In this document: piece after piece, positions 1-6,848 of the stretch | How the letters are laid out: each line of letters begins with the position of its first letter | Position numbering within the stretch: the first letter of the stretch is position 1 | From: JARROD01 sp037384225 | GTDB taxonomy: Bacteria; Pseudomonadota; Gammaproteobacteria; Pseudomonadales; Cellvibrionaceae | Reading direction: 5' to 3' | Length of the DNA: 19,651 bases | Assembly (NCBI GenBank): GCA_037384225.1 | Contig: JARROD010000044.1 | Coordinates: forward strand, 1 to 19,651 | Translations under genes and position numbers: made by a program | Notes under the pieces: model-generated | The model's database searches: none | What the model was told of the DNA's origin: nothing | Seen by the model: only the letters and a program-made list of their open reading frames with translations

Positions 1-918
1 ATCCTATTGCTATTTGTTTGCACCTTTATGCTGTCGTTTATTCTGACAGTGGGCTTCCGCCATTATGCTCTGGTGCGCCATCTGCTCGACGTCCCCAATA
101 ACCGCAGTTCCCAATCAGAGCCCACACCCCGCGGCGGCGGGGTAGCGGTAGTGATCGCCTTTGTCGGCTCTGCGAGCGTATTTGGTTCACTCTGGGACCA
201 TTGGTCCGTTTCACTGGTGACTGTGTTGGGGGCGGGAGCCGGCATTGCTTTACTCGGCTTTCTCGACGATCACAACCATATTGACTTTCACTGGCGTTTG
301 TTGATGCACTTTTTATTTGCCTGTTGTGTGGTTGTCGGTATGGGGGGATTACCGGGAATTGACATCCTGGGTTATACGCCCGACTTTTGGTTGGGCTGGG
401 TTGCGGCGGTGTTTTATGTGGTCTGGCTGGTCAACCTTTATAACTTTATGGATGGAATCGACGGCATAGCCGCCATTGAGGCGATAACCGTCTGCGTGGG
501 GGCGGCTCTATGTGCAATGGCGGCGGGAGCAGGGGTACAAAATTGGGTTTTACCGGGGTTTCTGGCGGCCGCCGCGCTGGGCTTTTTATTGTTGAATTTT
601 CCCCCCGCCAAAATCTTTATGGGCGATGCGGGCAGTGGTTTCATCGGGCTGGTACTGGGTGGACTGTCTTTGCAGGCGGCCTGGGATCAACCCCAATTAT
701 TCTGGAGTTGGCTGATTCTACTCGGTGTCTTTTTTGTGGATGCCACTGTGACTCTGGTGCGCCGGGTGTTGCGGGGAGAAAAATTTTATCAGGCCCATCG
801 CAGTCATGCCTACCAGTCCGCCTCCCGTCAGTTGAAAGGTGGGCATCGCGTCTTGATCTGGTTGGCTTTGTACTTTAATGCCGGGCAGGCGGAGCGGGAG
901 CGACAGCTACCAACTTGA
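1..918 (+). CDS. WecA/WbpL-type polyprenyl-phosphate glycosyl-1-phosphate transferase (glycosyltransferase family 4), 5' end outside window
   Basis: The protein would transfer a sugar-1-phosphate from a UDP-sugar to undecaprenyl phosphate in the inner membrane, the first step of O-antigen or capsule unit assembly. The frame is open from base 1. The first start inside the window is a TTG at 7, but family N-termini are a few residues longer, so the true start probably lies just upstream. Numbering from that TTG: RGGGVA near 42-47, the Asp pair in GFLDD (87-88), the N-x-x-N-x-x-D-G motif around 143-150, the FMGDAGSG motif at 204-211 and the HRSHAYQ loop at 264-270. These are the conserved cytoplasmic active-site elements of the MraY/WecA superfamily, between about ten hydrophobic helices. 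The C-terminus stops soon after the HRSH loop in a charged tail where relatives carry a last membrane helix, so it may be shortened. It faces a dehydratase gene and overlaps it by 44 bp. Confidence 0.85.
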   Translation: MLLLFVCTFMLSFILTVGFRHYALVRHLLDVPNNRSSQSEPTPRGGGVAVVIAFVGSASVFGSLWDHWSVSLVTVLGAGAGIALLGFLDDHNHIDFHWRLLMHFLFACCVVVGMGGLPGIDILGYTPDFWLGWVAAVFYVVWLVNLYNFMDGIDGIAAIEAITVCVGAALCAMAAGAGVQNWVLPGFLAAAALGFLLLNFPPAKIFMGDAGSGFIGLVLGGLSLQAAWDQPQLFWSWLILLGVFFVDATVTLVRRVLRGEKFYQAHRSHAYQSASRQLKGGHRVLIWLALYFNAGQAERERQLPT

Positions 919-2719
919 GATTAGCCGCTTTTCTGTGGCGCCAGACAACATCTTCGCTGCCCTGCGGGGAGAAATCCGTCGGCGCCCTCTGCAGCAACTG
1001 CTTCACTTCGTCGCACTCGTAGTGTCGGCAGGCTTGATCGAGGTTTTTCAGTAGTGTCTGGGTCTGGTGCCAGGTCAGTGATTTTTCGATAGCGCGCAGA
1101 ATACGCGGGTGCTCAGTGCTGGAGATATTACCACCGATCAGCAATTCTTCGAACAGCTTCTCACCGTCGCGCAACCCTGAAAAATGTATTTCAATATCGC
1201 CGTCCGGGTGATTCGTATCCCTGATATCCAGCCCGGAGAGCTTGATCATTCGTTTGGCCAGGTCGAGGATTTTGACCGGTTCCCCCATATCCAGTACGAA
1301 GACATCGCCGCCTTTACCCATGGCACCGGCCTGTATCACCAACTCAGCGGCTTCGGGGATGGTCATAAAATAGCGAATAATCTCCGGATGGGTGACGGTA
1401 ACGGGGCCGCCCTGTTTAATCTGTTGTCTGAACAGAGGCACCACCGAGCCGGAGGAACCCAGTACATTGCCGAACCGTACCATGGTAAAGCGGGTAGCAT
1501 TCTGCCGTTGTGAAAGCGACTGTAAGATCAGCTCGGCGACCCGTTTCGAGGTGCCCATAATATTGGTGGGGCGCACGGCTTTGTCTGTGGAAATCAGCAC
1601 AAAGGATTCCACTCCAGCGTGAATGGCGGCCTCGGCGCAGTACCAGGTGCCGAAGACATTGTTTTTAACGCCTTCGATAATGTTATGTTCCACCAGCGGG
1701 ACATGTTTGTAGGCAGCCGTGTGATAAACGGTTTGTACGTTAAAGGTGGTCATCACCGCTTCGAGCCGGTCCCGGTTCTGTACCGAGCCGATAATCGGAG
1801 TCAGCTCTATTGCTGCCTGCGTCGGCCCCAGTTCACTTTTAAGCTCCTGCTGTATTTTATAGAGGCTGTATTCATTGAGTTCGAACAACACCAGCCTTTT
1901 GGGTTTTTGGCGAATGATCTGCCGGCAGAGTTCACTGCCAATGGAACCACCGGCGCCGGTCACCATCACCACTTTTTGAGTAATGCAGGCGTGCATGAGG
2001 TGCCTGATTGGTTGTACCGGGTCACGGCCCAGCAGATCTTCTATCTCTACATCTTTGAAATCTGCGATTCCGGATTTGCCGGTGAGAATTTCCTGGATCG
2101 GTGGCACGGTTTTAACACCGACACCCAGGAATTCAAGGGCTTTGATAATGGGAAAACCTTGCAACAGGGTACCGTAGAGTTTGGGGTTATCATCTATAAA
2201 GCCGACAATTCTGTAATGGGTGCCGTGAATAGCGTTAACGAGCTGAAAGCCACTGTATCCAGCCCCGTAAATAATGGCATTTTCTGATGTGTGAGGGTTG
2301 TTGGTTCTATACATCAATAAAACGGCGCTGCGAATCAGCAGGCGCGGCGTGCCGATAAAGAACAGAGCGGTGAAGATATAAATAATGGGAACCGAGCGGG
2401 GGATAAAGGAGTGGGTAAAAAAGCTGCTGGTGGCCAGTGCAATGCTTGAAATACAAACCCCCACCGCGATACTGACCATGGCCTGTTGCGCCATGTAACG
2501 AAGGATAGCCCGGTACAGGCCCAGTTTAATAAAAGCGATTAGGGAAACGATGACTGTAATGGCAAAGGTGTAAAGTTCAGGAGCGCCTACGGTCATCCAT
2601 AGTACACCGAGACGAAGGCAAACGGATAAGTAGATGGCCGTAATAATGGCAAACGTATCATAGGTTAAAGACACTGCCCGTTTAACTTTCCTCGGCGCCT
2701 CGAGTAGTGGCTTAAGCAT
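875..2719 (-). CDS. Membrane-anchored nucleoside-diphosphate-sugar 4,6-dehydratase, WbpM/CapD (FlaA1-like) family
   Basis: Relatives (WbpM, CapD, PglF) convert UDP-GlcNAc to a 4-keto-6-deoxy sugar for surface polysaccharides. Four hydrophobic segments lie within residues 20-135. A first Rossmann fold follows (YGAGYSG, 151-157) with the FIDDNP motif at 174-179. The catalytic short-chain-dehydrogenase domain starts at TGAGGSIGSE (254-263), has the ISTDKAVRPTN motif (376-386), and carries Met-x-x-x-Lys (388-392) where most SDRs have Tyr-x-x-x-Lys, the Ser-Met-Lys arrangement typical of this subfamily. At 614 residues it is shorter than the usual 630-670. From memory, about 30 residues are missing between LQGFPI and KALEFLGV (near 190), the strand-helix-strand part of the first Rossmann domain including the A-[IM]-P-S element. 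The C-terminus has an Ala/Pro-rich tail overlapping the opposing gene. The ATG at 2719 has AAGGA close upstream. Confidence 0.9.
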   Translation of the reverse strand: MLKPLLEAPRKVKRAVSLTYDTFAIITAIYLSVCLRLGVLWMTVGAPELYTFAITVIVSLIAFIKLGLYRAILRYMAQQAMVSIAVGVCISSIALATSSFFTHSFIPRSVPIIYIFTALFFIGTPRLLIRSAVLLMYRTNNPHTSENAIIYGAGYSGFQLVNAIHGTHYRIVGFIDDNPKLYGTLLQGFPIIKALEFLGVGVKTVPPIQEILTGKSGIADFKDVEIEDLLGRDPVQPIRHLMHACITQKVVMVTGAGGSIGSELCRQIIRQKPKRLVLFELNEYSLYKIQQELKSELGPTQAAIELTPIIGSVQNRDRLEAVMTTFNVQTVYHTAAYKHVPLVEHNIIEGVKNNVFGTWYCAEAAIHAGVESFVLISTDKAVRPTNIMGTSKRVAELILQSLSQRQNATRFTMVRFGNVLGSSGSVVPLFRQQIKQGGPVTVTHPEIIRYFMTIPEAAELVIQAGAMGKGGDVFVLDMGEPVKILDLAKRMIKLSGLDIRDTNHPDGDIEIHFSGLRDGEKLFEELLIGGNISSTEHPRILRAIEKSLTWHQTQTLLKNLDQACRHYECDEVKQLLQRAPTDFSPQGSEDVVWRHRKAANLKLVAVAPAPPARH

Positions 2720-2840
2720 TATCCTTAACAGCTCCCTGATGAGATGGGTTATTACAATTTTTTTACATTTAACTTTTGTTTCTGATATAAGAAAGGATAG
2801 AGGAAAAAATAGCGTTAGACGACTTATTTATCGTAGCAAA

Positions 2841-2878
2841 AAGTAAAAACCCACTTTGATTCCAAAGTGGGTTTTTTT
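2841..2878 (-). terminator. Rho-independent terminator of tRNA-Asn (symmetrical, could act both ways)
   Basis: Bases 2850-2858 (CCCACTTTG) pair perfectly with 2863-2871 (CAAAGTGGG) around a four-base loop. On the minus strand the hairpin is followed by a T-run (A-run 2845-2849 on plus), directly after the tRNA-Asn 3' end. On the plus strand it is followed by seven Ts (2872-2878), but no plus-strand gene lies just upstream, so the tRNA is the natural client. Confidence 0.85.
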
Positions 2879-2884
2879 ATAATT

Positions 2885-2960
2885 TGGCTCCGCCTGCTGG
2901 GCTCGAACCAGCGACCCAATGATTAACAGTCATTTGCTCTACCAACTGAGCTAAGGCGGA
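2885..2960 (-). tRNA. tRNA-Asn (anticodon GTT)
   Basis: The 76-nt cloverleaf reads on the minus strand. The acceptor stem TCCGCCT pairs with AGGCGGA, followed by discriminator G and an encoded CCA. The D-arm AGCTCAGTTGGTAGAGC, anticodon loop CTGTTAA (GTT, Asn) and T-loop GGTTCGAGCCC are all canonical. It stands alone, with its own promoter at 2999-3027 and a terminator at 2841-2878. Confidence 0.97.
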
Positions 2961-2998
2961 TTGGAATTTCTCAAGCTTGGTTGCTCAAGTCGGCGCGT

Positions 2999-3027
2999 AT
3001 CATAATCGCCGGAGGAGAGGCTGTCAA
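2999..3027 (-). promoter_or_regulatory. Sigma-70 promoter of tRNA-Asn with GC-rich discriminator
   Basis: On the minus strand a consensus -35 TTGACA (3022-3027) is separated by 17 bp from -10 TATGAT (2999-3004). The next bases (ACGCGCCGAC on the minus strand) are GC-rich, the discriminator type of stable-RNA promoters under stringent control. The expected start is about 30 nt before the mature tRNA 5' end at 2960. Confidence 0.85.
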
Positions 3028-3188
3028 CAACCAAATGTGCAAAAGTAAGTGGTTGATTTTTATGCATATTTGTTTCGTTGACTGATTTGGATGAATTTGT
3101 TACCTGATTTGGATGAGGACGGTGGGCGATTTTTTGGAACCTTATTAAGTAGATGGCGGGGAAATGCCCGCAAACAATAGATTTTTAC

Positions 3189-3217
3189 TTGCCTCCTTAT
3201 GCGCATCTTGCTAAAGT
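3189..3217 (+). promoter_or_regulatory. Sigma-70 promoter of tRNA-Val
   Basis: TTGCCT (3189-3194), a 17-bp spacer and TAAAGT (3212-3217), with TG two bases before the -10 (extended -10). A C-rich discriminator (TCGCCCCCTC) follows, and the tRNA begins at 3235. It may also feed thrS downstream. Confidence 0.65.
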
Positions 3218-3234
3218 TCGCCCCCTCGGATTTT

Positions 3235-3311
3235 AGGACCATAGCTCAGCTGGTTAGAGCGCTGTCTTGACATGGCAGAGGTCGGCGGTTCAAGTCCGCC
3301 TGGTCCTACCA
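3235..3311 (+). tRNA. tRNA-Val (anticodon GAC)
   Basis: A 77-nt cloverleaf: acceptor AGGACCA pairs with TGGTCCT, followed by ACCA. The D-arm is AGCTCAGCTGGTTAGAGC, the anticodon stem-loop CTGTC-TTGACAT-GGCAG gives GAC (Val), and the T-loop is GGTTCAAGTCC. It lies 80 nt upstream of thrS on the same strand. Confidence 0.97.
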
Positions 3312-3325
3312 GATACATATATCGG

Positions 3326-3347
3326 AACCCGGAAAAACCGGGTTTTT
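3326..3347 (+). terminator. Rho-independent terminator or leader hairpin between tRNA-Val and thrS
   Basis: AACCCGG (3326-3332), loop AAAAA, CCGGGTT (3338-3344), continuing into a run of five Ts (3343-3347). It sits 15 nt after the tRNA-Val CCA and 44 nt before the thrS ATG. Since I see no strong promoter between it and thrS, it may be leaky or act as an attenuator rather than a full stop. Confidence 0.7.
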
Positions 3348-3391
3348 CACGTGGCCTTTGGTAGGGGTCACCACTGAAACTGGGATTATTC

Positions 3392-5311
3392 ATGCCTGTT
3401 ATTACACTTCCCGACGGTTCCCAGCGCGCGTTTGATGCGCCGGTTTCCATTTACGATGTCGCCGCCGATATAGGCTCAGGCCTTGCCAGGGCGGCACTGG
3501 CCGGTGAGGTCGACGGTCGGCCGGTTGACACCTCCTTTATGATCGAGCGCGATTGTCATCTCGCTATAGTTACCGAAAAGTCCGACCTGGGACTGGAAAT
3601 TATCCGCCATTCGACTGCCCACCTGCTGGCACAGGCCGTCAAGCAGCTTTTCCCCGAGGCCCAGGTTACCATCGGGCCCACTATTGAGGACGGGTTCTAT
3701 TACGATTTCGCCTACGAACGCGCTTTTACTCCCGAAGACCTGGTCGCCATTGAAAAGAAAATGGAGGAGTTGGCGCGGGCGGATCAGCCGGTTACCCGTC
3801 GTGTGTTGCCGCGCAATGAGGCCATTGATTATTTCCGCGAAATCGGGGAAGTGTACAAGGCCGAGATTATCGCAGACATTCCCGCCGATGAATCGCTGTC
3901 GCTGTACCGGCAGGGGGGGTTCGAAGATCTCTGCCGTGGGCCACATGTGCCGTCGACCGGGCGGCTGAAGTTTTTTAAATTGATGAAAGTGGCAGGTGCG
4001 TATTGGCGCGGTGATTCCAGTAAGGAGATGCTGCAACGTATTTACGGCACCGCCTGGACCAGCAAAAAGGATTTAAAGAATTATCTGCGGCGTCTGGAGG
4101 AAGCGGAAAAGCGCGACCACCGCAAACTGGGAAAAAAGTACGACCTGTTTCATCTGCAGGATGAAGCGCCTGGCATGGTGTTCTGGCACCCCAAAGGCTG
4201 GACTGTTTATAAAACCATTGAGACGTATATGCGCCGGCAACAGGAGTTGAACGGTTATCGGGAAATCAAAACCCCGCAAGTGGTGGACATAAGTCTGTGG
4301 GAAAAATCCGGCCACGCCGAAAAGTTTGGCGACGACATGTTTCTGCTCAACAGCGAAGAGCGGACCTTTGCCGTAAAGCCCATGAACTGTCCCTGCCATG
4401 TGCAGGTGTTCAACCAGGGGTTGCGCAGTTACCGGGATCTGCCGCTGCGGCTGGCCGAATTTGGTTCCTGCCACCGCAATGAGCCGTCGGGGTCACTGCA
4501 CGGTATTATGCGGGTGAGGGGGTTTGTCCAGGATGACGGCCATATCTTTTGCAGTGAAGAACAGATTCAAGCGGAAGTATCGGCGTTTATCGATTTTCTG
4601 CACCAGGTTTATGAAGATTTTGGCTTTCACAATGTGATCTACAAGCTGTCGACCCGCCCCATAAAGCGGGTGGGTTCCGATGCTGATTGGGATCGGGCGG
4701 AAAAAGCGCTGGCCAAGGCACTGGACGCAAAGGCGTTGCCCTGGGAGGAGCTGCCTGGCGAGGGGGCATTTTATGGACCCAAAATCGAGTTTTCCCTACA
4801 GGACTGTCTGGGGCGGGTTTGGCAGTGCGGTACGATTCAGGTGGATTTTTCCATGCCGGGCAGGCTGGGTGCCCAGTATGTGACGGAGGATGGTTCACGG
4901 CAGACGCCGGTGATGCTTCACCGGGCGGTTTTGGGGTCGTTTGAGCGTTTTATCGGTATTTTGATCGAGGAGTACGAAGGCGCTTTTCCGGTTTGGCTGG
5001 CCCCGGAACAGGTCGTGGTGATGAATATTACCGATAATCAGGCTGAATATACCAAGAAAATTGCACAATCTCTGGTAACCGATGGCTTCCGCGCCATTTC
5101 TGACTTGAGAAACGAGAAAATCGGTTTTAAAATCCGCGAGCACACAATTCAGAAGCTCCCTTACCTGCTTGTCGTGGGCGACAAAGAGGTGGAAACTCAG
5201 ACAGTGTCAGTCAGGGCCCGGGGTGGAGAAGATCTCGGGTCAATGCCTTTGGAGGCGTTTGTACAGCGCTTAAGGCAAGAAATTGTGCGCCGTGGCCGGG
5301 TGTCAGCATAG
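3392..5311 (+). CDS. thrS: Threonyl-tRNA synthetase
   Basis: This cytoplasmic class II synthetase charges tRNA-Thr with threonine and edits mischarged serine. At 639 residues it is nearly the same length as the E. coli enzyme (642). Domains in order: TGS (about 1-60), the editing domain with HSTAH (73-77) and a second Cys-His pair in CRGPH (181-185), the class II core with motif 2 around EFGSCHRNEPSG (356-367), and an anticodon-binding domain from about residue 537. The zinc ligands that select threonine are visible as Cys333 (MNCPCH), His384 (DDGH) and His510 (VMLH). The ATG at 3392 has a GGGA-type Shine-Dalgarno site 8 nt upstream. It is the first gene of the translation operon, and infC follows after 57 nt. 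No promoter of its own is evident between tRNA-Val and the ATG. Confidence 0.98.
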   Translation: MPVITLPDGSQRAFDAPVSIYDVAADIGSGLARAALAGEVDGRPVDTSFMIERDCHLAIVTEKSDLGLEIIRHSTAHLLAQAVKQLFPEAQVTIGPTIEDGFYYDFAYERAFTPEDLVAIEKKMEELARADQPVTRRVLPRNEAIDYFREIGEVYKAEIIADIPADESLSLYRQGGFEDLCRGPHVPSTGRLKFFKLMKVAGAYWRGDSSKEMLQRIYGTAWTSKKDLKNYLRRLEEAEKRDHRKLGKKYDLFHLQDEAPGMVFWHPKGWTVYKTIETYMRRQQELNGYREIKTPQVVDISLWEKSGHAEKFGDDMFLLNSEERTFAVKPMNCPCHVQVFNQGLRSYRDLPLRLAEFGSCHRNEPSGSLHGIMRVRGFVQDDGHIFCSEEQIQAEVSAFIDFLHQVYEDFGFHNVIYKLSTRPIKRVGSDADWDRAEKALAKALDAKALPWEELPGEGAFYGPKIEFSLQDCLGRVWQCGTIQVDFSMPGRLGAQYVTEDGSRQTPVMLHRAVLGSFERFIGILIEEYEGAFPVWLAPEQVVVMNITDNQAEYTKKIAQSLVTDGFRAISDLRNEKIGFKIREHTIQKLPYLLVVGDKEVETQTVSVRARGGEDLGSMPLEAFVQRLRQEIVRRGRVSA

Positions 5312-5353
5312 CTGTCATTCGCGCGGGGCATTTCCGGCCGCAAGGCCCAACTT

Positions 5354-5371
5354 GAGGAGATAACTACTATC
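5354..5371 (+). promoter_or_regulatory. infC ribosome-binding site with AUC start codon
   Basis: GAGGAG (5354-5359) is followed 9 nt later by ATC (5369-5371), which opens the frame for IKRENVKGRSKK. There is no ATG, GTG or TTG at proper spacing. A GTG at 5384 is in frame but lies 24 nt from the Shine-Dalgarno site and would remove the conserved IKRE start. Rare AUU/AUC starts in infC are the known basis of IF3 autoregulation, because IF3 rejects initiation at non-AUG/GUG/UUG codons. A small GGCC-GCAA-GGCC hairpin (5336-5347) lies just upstream. Confidence 0.8.
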
Positions 5372-5908
5372 AAACGAGAAAATGTGAAAGGACGTTCCAA
5401 AAAGGCTCTTATCAACGACCAGATTGAGGCCAAAGAGGTTCGACTTATCGGTGCCGACGGGGAACAGGTCGGTATTGTACCTCTGGAAGAGGCGCTTAGT
5501 GTAGCCCAGGCGGCTGGGTTGGATTTGGTGGAGATCGCCCCGGATAGCGATCCGATTGTCTGTAAGGTAATGGATTACGGTAAACACTTGTTTGATATTA
5601 AGAAGACCAAGGCTGCTTCCCGAAAGAAACAGAAGCAGCAACAGATTAAAGAAATGAAGTTTCGACCAGGGACGGAAGCGGGAGACTACCAGGTGAAATT
5701 ACGTAACCTGACACGTTTCCTTGAAAACGGGGACAAAGCCAAGGTATCTCTAAGGTACCGCGGCCGCGAAATGGCTCACCAGGAACTCGGTATGGAGATG
5801 TTGGCCCGTATCGAAAAAGATCTGGAGGAGCTGGGAACGGTTGAGCAGCGCCCGAAAATGGAAGGTCGGCAGCTCATTATGGTGATCGCCCCGAAAAAGA
5901 GAAAGTGA
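5369..5908 (+). CDS. infC: Translation initiation factor IF-3 (non-canonical AUC start)
   Basis: IF3 binds the 30S subunit, keeps subunits apart and checks the initiator tRNA-start codon pairing. The product is 179 residues from the ATC start, matching the usual 175-183. The N-terminal domain carries INDQIEAKEVRLIG and the C-terminal domain carries KEMKFRPGTEAGDYQVKL, FRGREMAH-like RYRGREMAHQELG, and a GRQLIMVIAPKKRK ending, all typical. The start was chosen by the strong GAGGAG site 9 nt upstream and by the IKRE residues shared with pseudomonad IF3. If annotation software uses GTG at 5384 instead, the protein loses five residues. Expression is expected to be autoregulated through the start codon. 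It is followed by rpmI and rplT in the standard order. Confidence 0.96.
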   Translation: MKRENVKGRSKKALINDQIEAKEVRLIGADGEQVGIVPLEEALSVAQAAGLDLVEIAPDSDPIVCKVMDYGKHLFDIKKTKAASRKKQKQQQIKEMKFRPGTEAGDYQVKLRNLTRFLENGDKAKVSLRYRGREMAHQELGMEMLARIEKDLEELGTVEQRPKMEGRQLIMVIAPKKRK

Positions 5909-5919
5909 TCGGGCTTTTT
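5888..5919 (+). terminator. Terminator-like hairpin overlapping the infC stop codon
   Basis: CCCGA (5890-5894) pairs with TCGGG (5909-5913), extended by G5888-C5914 with one bulged C, followed by five Ts (5915-5919). The loop is A/G-rich and includes the infC stop codon. The short stem and its position inside the operon suggest partial attenuation or processing between infC and rpmI rather than full termination. Confidence 0.4.
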
Positions 5920-6044
5920 AGCTGCCTTCTCACTTTAACTAAACAACGCCTGACATTTTTCCGCGCTCGGCAACAAATGGCTTATAGAGGCCGATCCGAT
6001 CGCGGGCTTCAGGTGGATTAACCTTTAATGCGGAGTTACCCCTC

Positions 6045-6239
6045 ATGCCAAAAGCTAAAGTACACAGCGGCGCGGCCAAGCGTTTTAAGAAAAACGCGGC
6101 CGGCTACAAACACAAACATGCCTTTAAAAGCCACATCCTCACTAAGATGACCACCAAGCGCAAGCGTCAATTGCGCGGAACCAATATTATGAACCCCGCG
6201 GATTCACCGGCGGTGGATCGTATGCTGCGGGCCAAATAA
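6045..6239 (+). CDS. rpmI: 50S ribosomal protein L35
   Basis: The product is a 64-residue, very basic protein of the large ribosomal subunit, with the family start MPKAKVHSGAAKRFKK and the ending MLRAK. The length matches the usual 64-65. The ATG is preceded by CGGAG (6031-6035) at 9-nt spacing. It lies 136 nt after infC and 63 nt before rplT. In E. coli the infC-rpmI region holds an L20-responsive translational operator. I could not identify the equivalent pseudoknot here by eye. Confidence 0.98.
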   Translation: MPKAKVHSGAAKRFKKNAAGYKHKHAFKSHILTKMTTKRKRQLRGTNIMNPADSPAVDRMLRAK

Positions 6240-6302
6240 GAGACCTCAGTCAACGCTTATTGGTTGAAATTCATTCGAGTTCAAATTTGAGAGGATAGTG
6301 TT

Positions 6303-6668
6303 ATGGCCCGTGTTAAACGTGGTGTAGAGGCGCGCCGCCGCCACAAGAAAGTCTTAAAAGCCGCCAAGGGTTACTACGGCGCACGCTCCCGCGTGTTTCG
6401 TGTCGCCAAGCAGGCTGTTATCAAAGCCGGTCAGTATGCCTACCGCGATCGTCGCACTAAAAAGCGCAACTTCCGCGCCCTGTGGATTACCCGCATCAAT
6501 GCCCAGGCCCGCGCGCTGGGATTGACCTACAGCAAGCTGATCGCCGGCCTGAAAAAAGCCGACATCGCGCTGGACCGCCGTGTCCTGGCCGATCTGGCGG
6601 TGCACGACAAGGTCGCGTTTGCCGTGGTTGTCGACAAGGCGAAAGCCGCTCTGGTCCCCTCTGCCTAG
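6303..6668 (+). CDS. rplT: 50S ribosomal protein L20
   Basis: The product is 121 residues and strongly basic, with the family start MARVKRGVEARRRHKK, the AKGYYGARSRVFR motif and the ALWITRINAQAR motif that contacts 23S rRNA. L20 is needed early in 50S assembly. In enterobacteria it represses its own operon. The ATG has GAGAGG-type Shine-Dalgarno at 8-nt spacing. Two hairpins follow the gene before pheS. Confidence 0.98.
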   Translation: MARVKRGVEARRRHKKVLKAAKGYYGARSRVFRVAKQAVIKAGQYAYRDRRTKKRNFRALWITRINAQARALGLTYSKLIAGLKKADIALDRRVLADLAVHDKVAFAVVVDKAKAALVPSA

Positions 6669-6695
6669 ACCGGCAGAAGAGCCAGCGACTGCCGA

Positions 6696-6721
6696 CCCTT
6701 AAACACTGTCATTTTTAAGGG
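6696..6721 (+). other. Hairpin downstream of rplT (possible antiterminator element)
   Basis: CCCTTAAA (6696-6703) pairs with TTTAAGGG (6714-6721) around a 10-nt loop, with no T-run after it. Its right arm (AAGGGGG, 6717-6723) could instead pair with the CCCTT of the next hairpin's right arm, so the two structures could be alternatives. Confidence 0.35.
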
Positions 6722-6731
6722 GGCAATCAGG

Positions 6732-6765
6732 AAGGGGAGGGGCCTGCAAGCTTCTTCCCTTTTTT
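6732..6765 (+). terminator. Rho-independent terminator or attenuator before pheS
   Basis: AAGGGGAG (6732-6739) pairs with CTTCCCTT (6754-6761), including one G-T pair, and the T-run continues to 6765. It is 84 nt upstream of the pheS start. In E. coli the pheST genes are controlled by attenuation with a Phe-rich leader peptide (pheM). No convincing Phe-rich leader precedes this hairpin, so ordinary partial termination after rplT is equally possible. Confidence 0.5.
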
Positions 6766-6848
6766 ATTGGACGGCCCTATCTCACGGCAATGAACCTATG
6801 GGCGGTCATGTAGGGTGAGTGTGGGGATAGCGAATGTGGAGAAAATCG

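Noticed and set aside
1619..2287. Plus-strand frame of 222 codons opposite the WbpM/CapD-like gene
   Set aside because: It lies wholly inside a gene with clear conserved motifs on the other strand and shows no family features of its own.
3211..3450. Minus-strand frame of 79 codons containing GPGGLEPPTSAMSRQRSNQ
   Set aside because: It is the antisense translation of tRNA-Val and the thrS start. This peptide type is a well-known false protein made by reading the back of tRNA genes.
3476..4036. Minus-strand frame of 186 codons inside thrS
   Set aside because: Shadow of a GC-rich coding region. thrS motifs run unbroken across it.
4381..4398. MNCPCH in ThrS in place of E. coli MNCPGH as a possible change at the zinc site
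   Set aside because: The three zinc ligands are present, and I recall the same Cys in pseudomonad ThrS, so it is a lineage variant.
6790..6813. Short frame MNLWAVM as a pheM-like leader peptide
   Set aside because: It has no phenylalanine codon, no ribosome site, and lies after the terminator hairpin, not before it.
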